A stretch of DNA of 64,000 bases from Schistocephalus solidus (lineage: Eukaryota; Platyhelminthes; Cestoda; Diphyllobothriidea; Diphyllobothriidae). Under the pieces are notes generated by a model. The model ran no database searches. It was not told where the DNA came from and saw only the letters and a list, made by a program, of their open reading frames with translations. The position numbers were made by a program, and so were the translations under genes. Below are positions 21,919 through 32,480 of the stretch, piece by piece. Each line of letters begins with the position of its first letter. Position 1 is the first letter of the stretch. The DNA lies in NCBI GenBank assembly GCA_017591395.1, contig WEDG01003251.1, positions 1 to 64,000 of the forward strand. The letters run 5' to 3'.

Positions 21919-24030
21919 CTTTATTTATTTATTTATTTAAAATTTATATTTGGTTAGCACTGGCCAATTTATATTTGGTTAGCACTGGCCTAAGCAAACA
22001 TTAGTAACGAAATAAAGTTATGACAATGTGTGCAGATAAAATGTACAATACATAACTTGTCCTGCTATGTCAACAGTTAGCGATGTTGTAAATTAATGGT
22101 GAACAAGAAAAAATAGGCAGTGAAAAAAAAACTCATACAATAAAAATGGAGGCAGAGTTCAATAAGCCTTCATTTATTAATAGAAGGTAGGCGAAAAAAA
22201 CTGCTTAGGAAAAATGGTCAGGTGGTAGAGTAGGGTAATACGGTAGTAGCATTTCAGAATGAGATAATGAAACGTCGAGGTGATTCGTTCTTGATCACTT
22301 AGGCGAATGAAATAAAATCTCACGAAAATGCGTCAATGAACTTAAGTCTTCAGCAGCTTAGGATCCAGAATTAAATTCTGATGATGGTTAGTATCTAAAG
22401 AAACGGTAGCAATTTAGACTGTGGACCAGCGAATGTGTACGTCCGAATGACGTCATAGTTTGGAGGACGGTTGATATAAGGAGACATTATAGTTCATGGG
22501 CGATTCGAGGTAGCGAAAATATAGTTTCAAGAGGGTCACTTAAATTCCCGATGGTCCTTTCTCCGAGTCATGGGGAAAGCTACTAGTAAAAGATGAGGAA
22601 AATAAAAGGTTAATAGAATCAGTGTTAAGATAAATGTGCAGTCTTCGCTTGAATGCAGATAGACTAGTTAACGACCTTATTTTAATTGGCAAGTTATTCC
22701 AAAGAAAACTATACCTAGAAGCAAAGAAGAGAGAGCGTTTACACGTGGAGGATGCAGGGGGAGGTATAATTAGTGCAGAATGTCTTAGGTTATAAGGAAG
22801 ACTAACGGGGGTAATGACAGAAAGCTTTGGGAGAGTTGAACTATTATTAAGTCGAAAAAGGAGACAAAAGCCTGCTTCAAGTCTCCTGACCCAAAGTAAT
22901 TTTAGCTTCGTTAGCTGGCATCTGGTTGAGTAGGAAGAATTTGAATGAGTCGGAAATAGGAGTTTTTTTGTGAAATGTCTTTGGACATTTTTAATTTTTG
23001 AACGGCTAGATTCGTTCATCAAACCGAAGAAAGGACAGCAAAATTCAGGAATAGGAAGTACAAACATACGATAAAGTCTTAATTTAATTTCAGGAAGGTA
23101 AAAATTATAAGAAATAAAACCGCAAATCTGAGCAGCTTTGGCCGTAATTCTATCGGCATGAGGCGAAAGATCTAATTTATTGGTGAAGCTTAAGCCCAAG
23201 TCCTTGATGGAGGAACATTCAATCATAGGGCAACCTTCAAAAATAAGAGGTTGTGGCAGCCTTACAGGCCCAAAACTCATGTAGCGACACTTAGTAGGTG
23301 AGAACTCCATTAGCATGTGGAGCTCCAGGCCGAAAGAGCGTCTAATTCTGAATGAATTTGTTCTAGGCATCGTTCGGTTGTAGATTAAGAGAAGATATAC
23401 ACGCATTTGAGGTCATCAGCATAAATAAAAGATTGAGAATGTTTAATTATCGATGAAATATCATTTATATACAGTAAGAAACAAAGGACCTCATACGGTA
23501 CATTGAAGGACACCACTAACAATCGTGGTAGCACTTGAGTATGAGGACCCTTCTAAAACATTTTGCTTTCGGTCATTTAGGTATGATATAATAAATTCAG
23601 TCAGGGGACTACGAAATCCTATAGCTTCTAGTTTAGCAAGAAGTCGTTTATGAGGCACTTTGTCGAATGCCTTACTAAGATCAAAATAGATAACTACCAC
23701 AGAGAGATGATCATTATGAAGAGAGGTTAGTTGATTTAGAAAAGACATATGGCAGGTTTCACAAGAGCAGTCCGGTAAAAAGCCGTGTTGGGAAAAGTTG
23801 ATAATTTAATTGCTTATGCAAAAATCCGTGATTTGTTTTGCAATTAGTTTTTCGAAGGGTTTAGCAAGAGAGGGCGTTTTATGAACACCGCGATAGTTAT
23901 GAATGTCCGAGCGGGAACCAGATTTAAAAACTGGTATTATAATAGAAGTTTTCCAGTAATCGGCGAAGAAACCATTTTCGAGAAATAAGGAGAATAACTT
24001 GCTAAGTAAAGGTAGAAAATCCCTTAATCC
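21919..24030 (-). mobile_element. LINE A2 nested in the LINE A1 3' UTR
   Basis: A 2.1-kb 5'-truncated LINE A on the minus strand. Its 3' end abuts A1 at 21918 with an A/T-rich tail (TTTATTTATTTATTTATT on the plus strand). The 3' UTR covers 21940-22540 and includes the AACGAAATAAAG and ENE-like blocks. The 5' end stops within the RT near 24030, after which A1 resumes. With A1's own 3' UTR (24031-24470) it forms long inverted arms. Confidence 0.88.
22116..22204 (-). promoter_or_regulatory. ENE-like 3' UTR element (LINE A2)
   Basis: Sense: GCAG, T-tract, decayed inner helix (CGCCTACC against GTATGAG), T-tract, ACTGCC. The outer helix and both U-tracts are kept; the inner helix has mismatches. 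Confidence 0.5.
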
Positions 24031-24036
24031 CATCAT
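22540..24036 (-). pseudogene. LINE A2 reverse transcriptase (partial)
   Basis: The minus-strand frames 23806-24036, 23491-23748 and 22540-23406 read FFADYWKTSIIIPVFKSGSR, VVIYFDLSKAFDKVPHKRLL (intact motif A with both Asp), GVLQ, then a gap in frame where YADD lies, then LMEFSPTKCRYMSFGPVRLP, DLGLSFTNKLDLSPHADRI, FVLPIPEFCCPFFGLMNESS and the C-terminal WNNLPIKIRSLTSLSAFKRR. The 288-codon last frame is among the longest here. Frameshifts near 23440 and 23790 break the RT. It lacks the endonuclease by truncation. Confidence 0.88.
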
Positions 24037-24470
24037 AAAAATTCAATTCTGGATCCTAAGATGCTGAGGACTTAAGTTAATTGACGCATTTTTGTGAGAT
24101 TTTGTTAAATACGCCTAAGTGATCAAGAACGAATCACCTCGATGTTTCATTATCTCATTCTGCAATGCTACTACCATATTACCTTACTCTACCACCTGAC
24201 CATTTTTCCTAAGCAGTTTTTTCTCCGCCCTACTAGTAAAAATGAAGGCTTAGTGAACTCTGCCTCCATTTTTATGGTATGAGTTTTTTTTCACTGCCTA
24301 TTTTTTCTAGTTCACCATTAATTTAAAACATCGCTAACTGTTGACATAGCAGGACAAGTTATGTATTTGTTCATTTTATCTGCACACATTGTGATAACTT
24401 TATTTCGTTACTAATGTTTGCTTAGACAGTGCCTTGCCAGTGCTTACCAAATATAAATTCTAAATTCTAA
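24031..24470 (+). mobile_element. LINE A1, 3' UTR end and tail
   Basis: This resumes A1 (CATCATAAAAATTCAATTC), includes the ENE-like element at 24213-24298, and ends with the LINE A tail TATAAATTCTAAATTCTAA at 24452-24470. LINE D1 follows immediately with GTCTAT. Confidence 0.88.
24213..24298 (+). promoter_or_regulatory. ENE-like 3' UTR element (LINE A1)
   Basis: GCAGTTTTTTCTCC opens and GAGTTTTTTTTCACTGC closes. The outer GCAGT/ACTGC helix is perfect and the opposed U-tracts are intact; the inner helix is partly mutated. Confidence 0.6.
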
Positions 24471-25606
24471 AGTCTATGCTTAGTTGTGGCTGATGTTCAT
24501 CGCCAATAACCATAACGGAGATCCTGTGCCAAAAAAGCGAAAGGCGCTATGTGCGACACCACTGAGCGAAGGCTTGAAGATCCTTTTTTAAGAGCTCTTC
24601 ACGATGTTGCGATCGACTGGTTTATATCGATAAGCCATACTGAAAACCAATCTGCAACATAGTTCAAAAAAGGCAAAAAAGAAGCGGGCCAAGCACGCTG
24701 CCCTGAATAACTCCGCTCCTCACATGCATGGGCTTGGAGACAACATCAGAAATTTTAATCGTTGTGCGCGAGCATTCAAATAAGAAAATATTAAGTTCAG
24801 AATCTTGTGACCTATGCCAAAGGAGGCAAGTTTCAGCAGTAGGAGATCATGGTCAACACGATCAAAAGCCTTAGTGAAATCGAAGTAAACGGTGTAAATT
24901 GCAAAACTGCTGTCTCTAGATTGTAGCACATGATCAAATAAAAAGAGCTGACAGGTGTCACAAGACCTTATTTGGAGAAAACCATGCTGAGCCGCACTAA
25001 GTAGGTTATTCTCTGTTAGGTGACGCATCAGCTTGCCTTTGATCAAGGTCTCTAAGATCTTCGAGACTGCTGGCAGTGTATTTATTGGACTAAAGTCGTC
25101 AAATAACGTAGGTCGGCCGTGTTTGGGTATAGGCAATATACGCAATTCCTTCCATAAAAAGGGGAAGTTTCACTTTCAAGAGCAAGATTTAATATCTTAT
25201 ATAGAAAGATAGAAATATGTCGTTTACATCTGCCTTTAGAACGCTGACCAGGACGCCATCTGGTCCTGGACTTTAAGATTGATGAAAACGCCGAATGGCT
25301 ACGGTCACGTCCCAGAGGGTAAAAGTTATGGTTTCGAGGACGTTACCGGTCCAACCATGGATGTTAGGAAATGGGGCGACAGTATGTTCACTAAAGGTTC
25401 TAGACAAGAAAGCATTGAAGCTATCAGCTGTCAACTTAGCGTCAGCTATAGGGTTCCTAAGGCGTCTCGAAGGACGGGGTGCTGCGTTTTTCTCTGTGCT
25501 AGTACTGTGCGCGAAAAGAGCTTCGCAACATTTAACGAAGGGTTTTCGGCAAAGTTGACCACACCAGCTAGTTGTTTTTCGTCAGACATCCTCTTAGCCT
25601 CTTCAA
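24471..25606 (-). pseudogene. LINE D1, 5' piece (RT)
   Basis: The minus-strand frame 24720-25145 gives LINE D RT motifs: RILPIPKHGRPTLFDDFSPI, ISKILETLIKGK-like text, LLSAAQHGFLQIRSCDTCQL, and motif A YFDFTKAFDRVDHDLLL with both Asp. Stops follow before YADD. The region 25150-25600 holds the decayed RT N-terminus. It ends at 25606, where it diverges from D2 (5' truncation). It is continuous with 15436-14885 and 13922-13459 once the nested insertions are removed. Confidence 0.85.
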
Positions 25607-26065
25607 AGGCACCTGCATTTTGCATACTTATGGGGATACAGAGCAAATGCAATTGATGTTATAATTGCCACAAAATTAACAGAGAGTCAGTTAGGATATT
25701 CAACAATAAATATATAAAAATATAGGGACTCAGCCTTTGGTTTGAGGCCCTTTCGCGATTGAAAGCAGATGCAGGGAGCACACAGCCGGCATGAGTTTCA
25801 GAAGTCAGCAAAGATCGAGGCTAGCAATTCCAGTTGAGATCAATCCTTGGGCAGAGAAGAATCTTCAGCAGTAGAATTTGTTTTTTTCAAGCCTCGGAAT
25901 CCTTACGTCCAAGCCGCAATTTACGAACTCACAGGAATACACAGACAATTCTTTAATAATTTCCCAGCACTGTGTTTTCTACACTGAGATAGAGACTAAA
26001 AACTCGTAGGCTCGAGCGACTTGAAATTCGAAACCAATTTCAAACGACACGCCAATATTTTGATG
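25607..26065. other. No supported gene
   Basis: Sequence between LINE D1 and LINE A3. No recognisable coding or repeat content. Confidence 0.4.
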
Positions 26066-26424
26066 ATAATAGTTCAACTCTCCCCAAGCTTTCTGTCATT
26101 ACCCCCGTTAGTCTTCCTTATAACCTAAGAAATTCTGCACTTATTATACCTCCCCCTGTATCCTCCACGTGCAAACGCTCTCTCTTCTTTGCTTCTAGGT
26201 ATAGTTTTCTTTGGAATAACTTGCCAATTGAAATTAGGTCGTTAACTAGTCAATCTGCATTCAAGCGAAACTGCACATTTATCTTAACACTGATTCTATT
26301 AACCTTTTATTTTCTTCACCTTTCCCCAGTAGGTTTCCCCATGACTCGGAGAAAGGACCATCGGAAATTTAAGTGACCCTCTTGAAACTATATTTTCGCT
26401 ACCTCGAGTCGCCCATGAACTATA
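26066..26424 (+). mobile_element. LINE A3, C-terminal end and start of 3' UTR
   Basis: This matches the A6 C-terminal coding end and first 3' UTR bases (TCTGTCATTACCCCCGTTAG; TATAGTTTTCTTTGGAATAA). It is truncated at both ends: the 5' end begins at AATAGTTCAACTCTCCC and the 3' end is cut at CCCATGAACTATAA, where the LINE D2 tail begins. D2 probably inserted here, but the remainder of A3 is not found beyond D2. Confidence 0.8.
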
Positions 26425-26497
26425 ATTTTATTTTATTTTATTTATTTATTGCAAGTTTACAGGCAAGGTCAAAAAATATACATACAGTAGAGGGTCA

Positions 26498-26562
26498 AGC
26501 TGGCAGTAAACAAAACTCCTGATCATTGTTTCAGGTGTTATCAGGAGAAAAAACGGCAGCTT
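26498..26562 (-). promoter_or_regulatory. ENE-like 3' UTR element (LINE D2)
   Basis: Sense: AAGCTGCCG, T6, CTCCTGAT ... ATCAGGAG, TTTTGTTT, ACTGCCAGCTT. The inner helix CTCCTGAT/ATCAGGAG is 8 bp and perfect, and the outer AAGCTG/CAGCTT is 6 bp. Confidence 0.65.
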
Positions 26563-27200
26563 ATTGAGTAATTAAAGTTCTGGACAGGGACGCGTTAACA
26601 CAGGTGCCCGGTGAAGAACCTCTCCATTCAGTGTTACGGATCCGGTATTCTGCACCAGCAGGTATGTCGGCGAGCGGCTGTTCGCTTTCGACTGAGAAAT
26701 AAGCCGATTGAGGTCTGCAGAGCTAGAATAATTGCCCTCAGCATGAAGTCCGTCACAGGATTCAGAGTCCGTGAACGCCATCAGAACCAAAGAGAGCTTA
26801 CACAGAGTCAGCACCCAAATTTTTGGAAGGTGTCCTGAATGTAGAAAAATAGTGACAGTTCGCGTAAACAAGGGATAGCTTTGCTGAATTTTGATACTTC
26901 TAGGTAGCTTATTCCAGATTGCTATAGCGTTTGCTAAAAAAACTGTCGGTATTTAACTGTGCGGGCCAAAGGAATAAATAAAAATACATCTCGATGACTG
27001 GTGTGCCGAGAGTGGTTGAGGTGCCTCAGAGATGTAAGGGGGTTAAATTTACGACTGTTAAGTAGTTTAAACAGTAAAAATAGTCCCTTCTGTAATCTGC
27101 GAAGCCACAGCGTGTCAAGGCTTGTAAGCTCACAGCGTTGGCGGTAGGACAGGTTACGGTGATCTGAATAAGAAACTCTTTTTTTAAAGAAGTGCTGGAC

Positions 27201-28323
27201 TTATTCTATCTTCTTTCGTTCACTAGCGTGCAGAAGACTAAATAGAAACGAGCAGTATTCCAGACTAGGCCTGACATACATTTTATAGAGGCTGATTATA
27301 ATTTTGACGGTTTTAAAATTTCTGAGAATAAACCCAGTAGTTTGGCGTGCTTTCGAGACGATCAGGGCGCAGTGCTCTGACAGATTAAGACTACTAGAGT
27401 ATGATATGCCCAGATCCTTTATAACTCCGGGCACGTTTAGATCGTGACCGTCTATTCTTAGGTGGAGCTGATGGTTGTCGCCAATAACCATAACGGAGCA
27501 CTTTTGCCAAGAAAGTGAGAGGCACCATGTGCGAAACCACTCAGCGAAGGCCTGAAGATCCTTTTTAAAGAGCTCAAGCACGATGTTGCGATCAACCGGT
27601 TTATATCGAAAGGCAACTTTTAAATCGTCAGCGTACATAAAGGGCCTACCATACTGAAAACAATCAGGAACATCGTTGACAAAGAGTTAAAATAGAAGCG
27701 GGCCGAGCACGCTGCCCTGAGTAAATCCGCTCCTCACATGCGTGGGGTTGGATATAACATCAGAAATTTTTACCCGTTGTGCGCGAGCATTCAAATAGGA
27801 AAATATTAAGTTCAGAAGCTTGTTACCTATGCCGAAGGAGGCAAATTGCAGCAGTAGGAGATCATGATCAATACGATCAAAAGCCTTAATGAAATCGAAG
27901 TAAACGGTGTAAATTTTAAAACCGCTGTTTCAAGATTGTAGCACATGATCAAAGAAAGAGAGCGGGCAAGTGTCACAAGACATTTTTCGAGAAAACCATG
28001 CTGAGCCACATTAAGTAGGTTATTCTCTCTTAGGTGACACACCGTCTTGTCTTTGATCAAGGTCTCGAAGATCTTCGAGACTGCCAGTATTGCATTTATT
28101 GGCGTAAAGTCGTCAAATGACGTAAGTCGGCCGTGTTTCGGAATAGGCAGTATGTGCGATTCCTTCCATAAAATAGGGAAATTTCACTTTCAAGAGCAAG
28201 ATTAAATATCTTATAAAGAAGGGACAGAAATATATCGTTTGCATCCGCCTTTAGAACGCTGACTGGGACGCCATCTGGTCCTGGACTGTAAGATTGACGA
28301 AAACGCCGAATGGCTACGGTCAC
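27201..28323 (-). pseudogene. LINE D2 reverse transcriptase
   Basis: The minus-strand frame 28096-28323 reads RRFRQSYSPGPDGVPVSVLK (RT motif 0/1). The frame 27827-28060 reads ENNLLNVAQHGFLEK and then decays over motif A. The frame 27201-27638 starts at MYADDLKVAFRYKP (YADD at 27635-27624), followed by VDRNIVLELFKKDLQAF, IKDLGISYSSSLNLSEHCAL and YVRPSLEYCSFLFSLLHAS. The catalytic YADD is intact, but stops and frameshifts upstream disable it. Confidence 0.88.
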
Positions 28324-29017
28324 GTCCCAGAGGGTAAAAGTTATGGTTTCGAGGACGTTACCAGTTTAAACCCGGATGATATGAAAGGGGGCGACAGTAT
28401 GTGCACTAAACGTTCTAGACAAGAAAGCATTGAAGCTGTCAGCAGTCAACTTAGCGTCAGCTATTGGGTTTCCTAAGGCATCTCGAAGTACGGGGTGCGC
28501 GAAAAGAGCTTCGCAACATTTAACGAAGGGTTTTCGGCAAAGTTAACCACATCAGCTAGTCGTTTTTCGTCAGACATCCTCTTAGCCTCTTCAAAGATTT
28601 TTTTGATCAAGGGCAGGACGGAAGTGTCGTTTTGCAGATGAAAACAACGGTAGAATCTACGCAGTCTATGGTGGAATGATAAAGGGAGGTAGACTTCATC
28701 CTTGACATTAATTATTTTCTTACGTCAAAAGGACGGAATCTAAAGATAAATTCTAGAAATAAAGTTGAAAATTTGTAACTTTACTTTATTTCCAGCGAAG
28801 AATAATTTGCATTAACTGGTTTACCAGTTGATATAATTTTTCATCCTGCATAGCCTCTTCGCTTATTCTATTTTCAGTTTAAACTCGTTTCCTTGCATAT
28901 ATTTGCTTGCAGTGCCTTGCTTAAAACTCATTTTTCATATATTACATCTTTTATTCCGTAAAACGTCACTAGTGACAATTTTTCTCTCGTATTATCGACT
29001 TATATTTTAAAATCAAT

Positions 29018-30180
29018 ATGAAACACCAGTCAGTGCTTAGACGCAAACATCCTCTTCGAGTTAAACTTCCACTAGAGCAACCCACCTTAAACATGAAGAA
29101 ATAAGACCTTGACGCCCTGGAAAACTTTAATACCTTTATGTCTAAATATGGTTCTCTCTCCACGATCCTTGGTACCATTTTTGAGGGAAAGTTGTCTTCA
29201 CTCACTTCTCAACAATGCGTGAAACTAGAGCCTTTTATAAACATGGTCAGTACTGAGTCAATTGACCGACATAAAAGGAGTTTCAATTTTTATTTAAAAA
29301 CCGTTCCCAAGAGTAAAATCCCCCTGGACGTTGCATTTCATTTCCTTTATTCGTGCGGCTTTAACTTTAAAGTCGCTGAAGCTAAAAGGTTGTCTTCCCG
29401 TAGTAAAAACCCGCCTATTCTGGTCAAACGTTTTTTCAGCAATTGAAGTTGTCCTTATTTTCTCTAGGCATGAGCACTCAGCACAATATTTGAAAAAAAT
29501 AAGTTGTTTATCTGTAGGGATGAAACCCCAATGGAACGTTGGGTTTCACCCTCCTTAGCAAACAAGAAGCCTTGGTCTACACCTTCAATACCAAAAGTTA
29601 TCTCAGAGGTTTTTCCTGTAGCTAATGCACGCCCACGGCCCTGCGGATCAACAGGAATTTTGATTCCAGCTGAATCTTCACCCGTGAACCTTGTTCCTGG
29701 TTTGAGTGAAATTGTGTCAAAACCACTTCTTTCTCATCACAAGCAAACCATGCCTGCTATAGCTGCAAAATCTACTAACCCTAAGAAAACTCCCAGTAAA
29801 TCTGAATCATTGGCTAATCCAGGCATTAAAATCAGTAATGTCATTACCAATGGGAAACCTGCTGAGCCCTCAGCATCTACGACAGCTGCGAACGCTAACG
29901 TTAGCATCTTTCCCAACCCAAAAATTGTCCGAAATCCACAAATATTTAACGCTTCAAATTATGCTACCAGTTTTTCGAAATCATTTATTCCTTTTTTTCA
30001 AATGCACGTTTTCCGCCAATTTATGCTAACGTCCCTCAAAATCTCATTTTTTTGCCACCCCCTATCTTTCAAACGCCACAATATAGCCTTCCCTTCCAAG
30101 GTTTTCATTCAAATATGCCGTTGTACAATAATCTCAGTTCTCTTAACAATAACATTTCGACAAATTGTAGACCAGAGCGA
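29018..30180 (+). pseudogene. LINE A4 ORF1
   Basis: The chosen start is ATG at 29018 (KHQSVLRRKHPLRVKLPL). An in-frame TAA at about 29102 interrupts it, after which the frame continues as FMSKYGSLSTILGTIFEGKL and FLYSCGFNFKVAEAKRLSSR. A frameshift near 29446 leads to LFICRDETPMERWVSPSLAN, and then a long Ser/Pro/Thr/Asn-rich tract with SKPLLSHHKQTMPAIAAK and STTAANANVSIFP. The first 140 residues look like a small helical domain I do not recognise; the rest looks disordered. The same protein is encoded at 36.0-37.1 kb in A6. No CCHC knuckle or RRM is seen, unlike family C/E. Confidence 0.7.
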
Positions 30181-30249
30181 TTTTGTTTCAACCTTTCGTT
30201 TCTTCTTTCCAGTTTTTTCTCCGCCACCAAATTTCCTTTTTTATAAAAA

Positions 30250-31100
30250 CTGGTGAGCGTAACCTTCAGCTCAGGAATACGCTCAGCTTAGTTTCACTCA
30301 ATGCGAGATCAGTTGTAAATAATATGGCTGAGCTTAGAACAGTAGCCTTTGAGCTTGATCCAGATGTACTTTGCATCACTGAATCCTGGGCTCACTCTCT
30401 TATTTGAGACTCAACGCTTGCTATAGATAATTTCAATTCGTACCGACAAGACCGCGCTGAAAAACGTGGCGGTGGTTGCCTCCTTTATATTAAGTCATCC
30501 TTTGTACATTTCCCTTTTTAGCTGAGCATTTTGTCCTTTTCTGGAAATGTATGCTTTGCTTCAGTCATCCTCCAGCACAATAAAAGAGCGATAATTGGCT
30601 GTATCTATAACCCTCCGTGTTATTCTGGCAAAGAAAGCGAGCTCTGTGAACTATTTGAAAAAGTTGCAGACACTCAGTTTGATGTAAAATAATCGTAGGC
30701 GATTTTAATCTGCCAGACATTGACTGGCAGGCAAATTCCTTTCCGCATAACATCAGAAATTTGTCGATACTGTTAACCTTTTCAAACATGTCCCATCTGG
30801 TCAGATCAGTTGCTAGAAATGACAACATTTTAGATTTAATTTAAACAAACGATGTCCACCCTCTCTTTATGAATTTTCATCATGATCTATTTACAAGTGA
30901 TCACGCAATAATTCACTGTTGTTTTCCAGTTCCCTTCTTACGAAGCCTGAGGTTAAATGCAATAACCTCAACTTTGCTAACATAAACCACGAATCAGTAA
31001 ATAATTTCGTAAGCACTCTAGATTGGCATAGCATATTCTCACTTAACGATCCAAACTTTTTCCGTGAGCTATTGCAGAGCCTCACAGAAAAAATCCAGGC
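30250..31100 (+). pseudogene. LINE A4 endonuclease
   Basis: APE-type endonuclease: SLVSLNARSVVNNMAELRTV (Asn), DVLCITESWAHSLI (Glu) followed by a stop, RQDRAEKRGGGCLLYIKSSF, IVGDFNLPDIDWQAN (Asp/Asn) after another stop, NILDLI and LFTSDHAIIHCCFPVPF (SDH). Motifs match the clearer copy in A6 (37.1-37.9 kb). At least four stop codons or frameshifts make it non-functional. Confidence 0.85.
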
Positions 31101-31199
31101 CTTTATCCCGTTTAAGATTTTTAGTTTAAATACAGGTTCTTCTACTGTTCCGCATTTTCTCCAGAACAGACTTAAAAAATTACGAAAGCAACTTAAAGA

Positions 31200-32480
31200 T
31201 TCATCTTAAAGCTCTTTGTCAGTTCATTTAAGGATTGCACAAATATTTCAATTAGGATCTCAAATTAGGCTCGCAAGAGATAAGCATAGGGAGTCTCGGG
31301 CACTAAGTGATGCCAATTCATCCAAATCTGTTGCGCAAATCTTTCATGTTCGGTCATCGGCTAAGCGTCTGAATGTAACTCCGCCCTTACTCGACTGTAA
31401 CAAAATAATTGTTACAGATGATTTGGGCAAAGCAGAATTGTTAAACTCGTTTTTGCCAACCACTTTACCACTGAAACTAGCCCCACTCCCACAATTCCTC
31501 TGCTTTCAAATTCGCTTCTGACAACTATTTATTTCTCGCCTTCATGTATTCAAAAAGAAATAGCTCACCTAAAAAAATTCACATTCGATTGGAACTGATA
31601 ACATTCCAAACTCACTTATTAAACAGTTAAGGGATTTTCCACCTTTACTAAGCCAGTTATTATCAGTATTTCTCGAAAATGGTTTCTTCCCCGATTTTTG
31701 GAAAACTTCTATTATAATACCAGTTTTTAAATCTGGTTCCCACTCGGACATTCATAACTATCGCGGTGTTCATAAAACGCCCTCTCTTGCTTAACTCTTC
31801 GAAAAAAACTTATTGCAAAACAAATTACCGATTTTTGCTTAAGCAATCAAATTATCAACTTTACCCAACACGGCTTCTAACCGGACCGCTCTTGTAAAAC
31901 CTGCCACATGACTTTTCTAAATCTACCAACCTCTCTTCGTAATGATCATCTATCTGTAGTTGTTATCTATTTTGATCTTAGTAAGGCATTCGATAAAGTG
32001 CCTCATAAACGACTTCTAGCTAAACTAGAAGCTATAGGATTTCGAAGTCCCCTAACTGACTTTATTATATCATACCTTAATGATCGAAAAATAAAAGTTT
32101 AAGTAGGTTCCTCATACTCAAGTGCTACCCCTATTGTTAGTGGTGTCCTTCAAGGTACCGTATTAGGTCCTTTGTTGTTCTTACTGTATATAAATGATAT
32201 TTCATCGATAGTTAAACATTCTCAATCTTTATTTATGCTGATGACCTCAAATGCGTGTATTCCTTCTCTAACTCTACGACCGAACGGTGCCTAAAACAAA
32301 TTAATTTGGACTAAGACGCTCTTTCAGCCTGGAGCTCCACATGGCTAATGGGGTTCTCACCTACTAAGTGTCGCTACATGAGTTTTGGGCCTGTAAGGCT
32401 GCCGCAACCTCTTATTTTTGAAGGTTGCCCTATGATTGAACGTTCTTCCATCAAAGACTTGGGCTTAAGCTACACCATTA
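31200..32480 (+). pseudogene. LINE A4 reverse transcriptase (3' cut)
   Basis: A linker frame (31216-31521) reads SVHLRIAQIFQLGSQIRLAR and VTPPLLDCNKIIVTDDLGKA. RT motifs follow: WKTSIIIPVFKSGSHSDIHN, VVIYFDLSKAFDKVPHKRLL (motif A intact, frame 31908-32102), a stop, GPLLFLLYINDISS, then YADD at 32234-32245 in a shifted frame (one T missing upstream). The thumb starts MGFSPTKCRYMSFGPVRLPQ and is cut at LGLSYT, where LINE E ORF1 begins. Confidence 0.85.

Larger units (their letters stand above)
26425..28757 (-). mobile_element. LINE D2, most complete LINE D copy
   Basis: A minus-strand LINE with RT, 3' UTR (with ENE-like element) and an (AATA)n tail, seen as TTTTATTTTATTTATTTATT at 26427-26450. 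No endonuclease or ORF1 is found, so it is 5' truncated or begins just upstream of the RT. The 5' limit near 28757 is approximate, set by the start of LINE A4. Confidence 0.8.
28758..32480 (+). mobile_element. LINE A4, 5' part to RT
   Basis: The only LINE A here with the region upstream of ORF1. ORF1, endonuclease and RT follow in order. It ends abruptly within the RT at 32480, where sequence switches in frame to LINE E ORF1. A LINE missing its 3' end cannot arise by normal target-primed insertion, so a deletion or recombination between a LINE A and a LINE E copy is inferred. Confidence 0.85.

Noticed and set aside
21919..24470. A single twin-primed (5'-inverted) LINE A insertion
   Set aside because: Both arms carry the 3' UTR with its tail, whereas twin priming yields only one 3' end; two separate insertions are required.
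29504..30256. The 250-codon ORF as a host gene
   Set aside because: It is the disordered half of LINE A ORF1, present again at 36.4-37.1 kb in A6.
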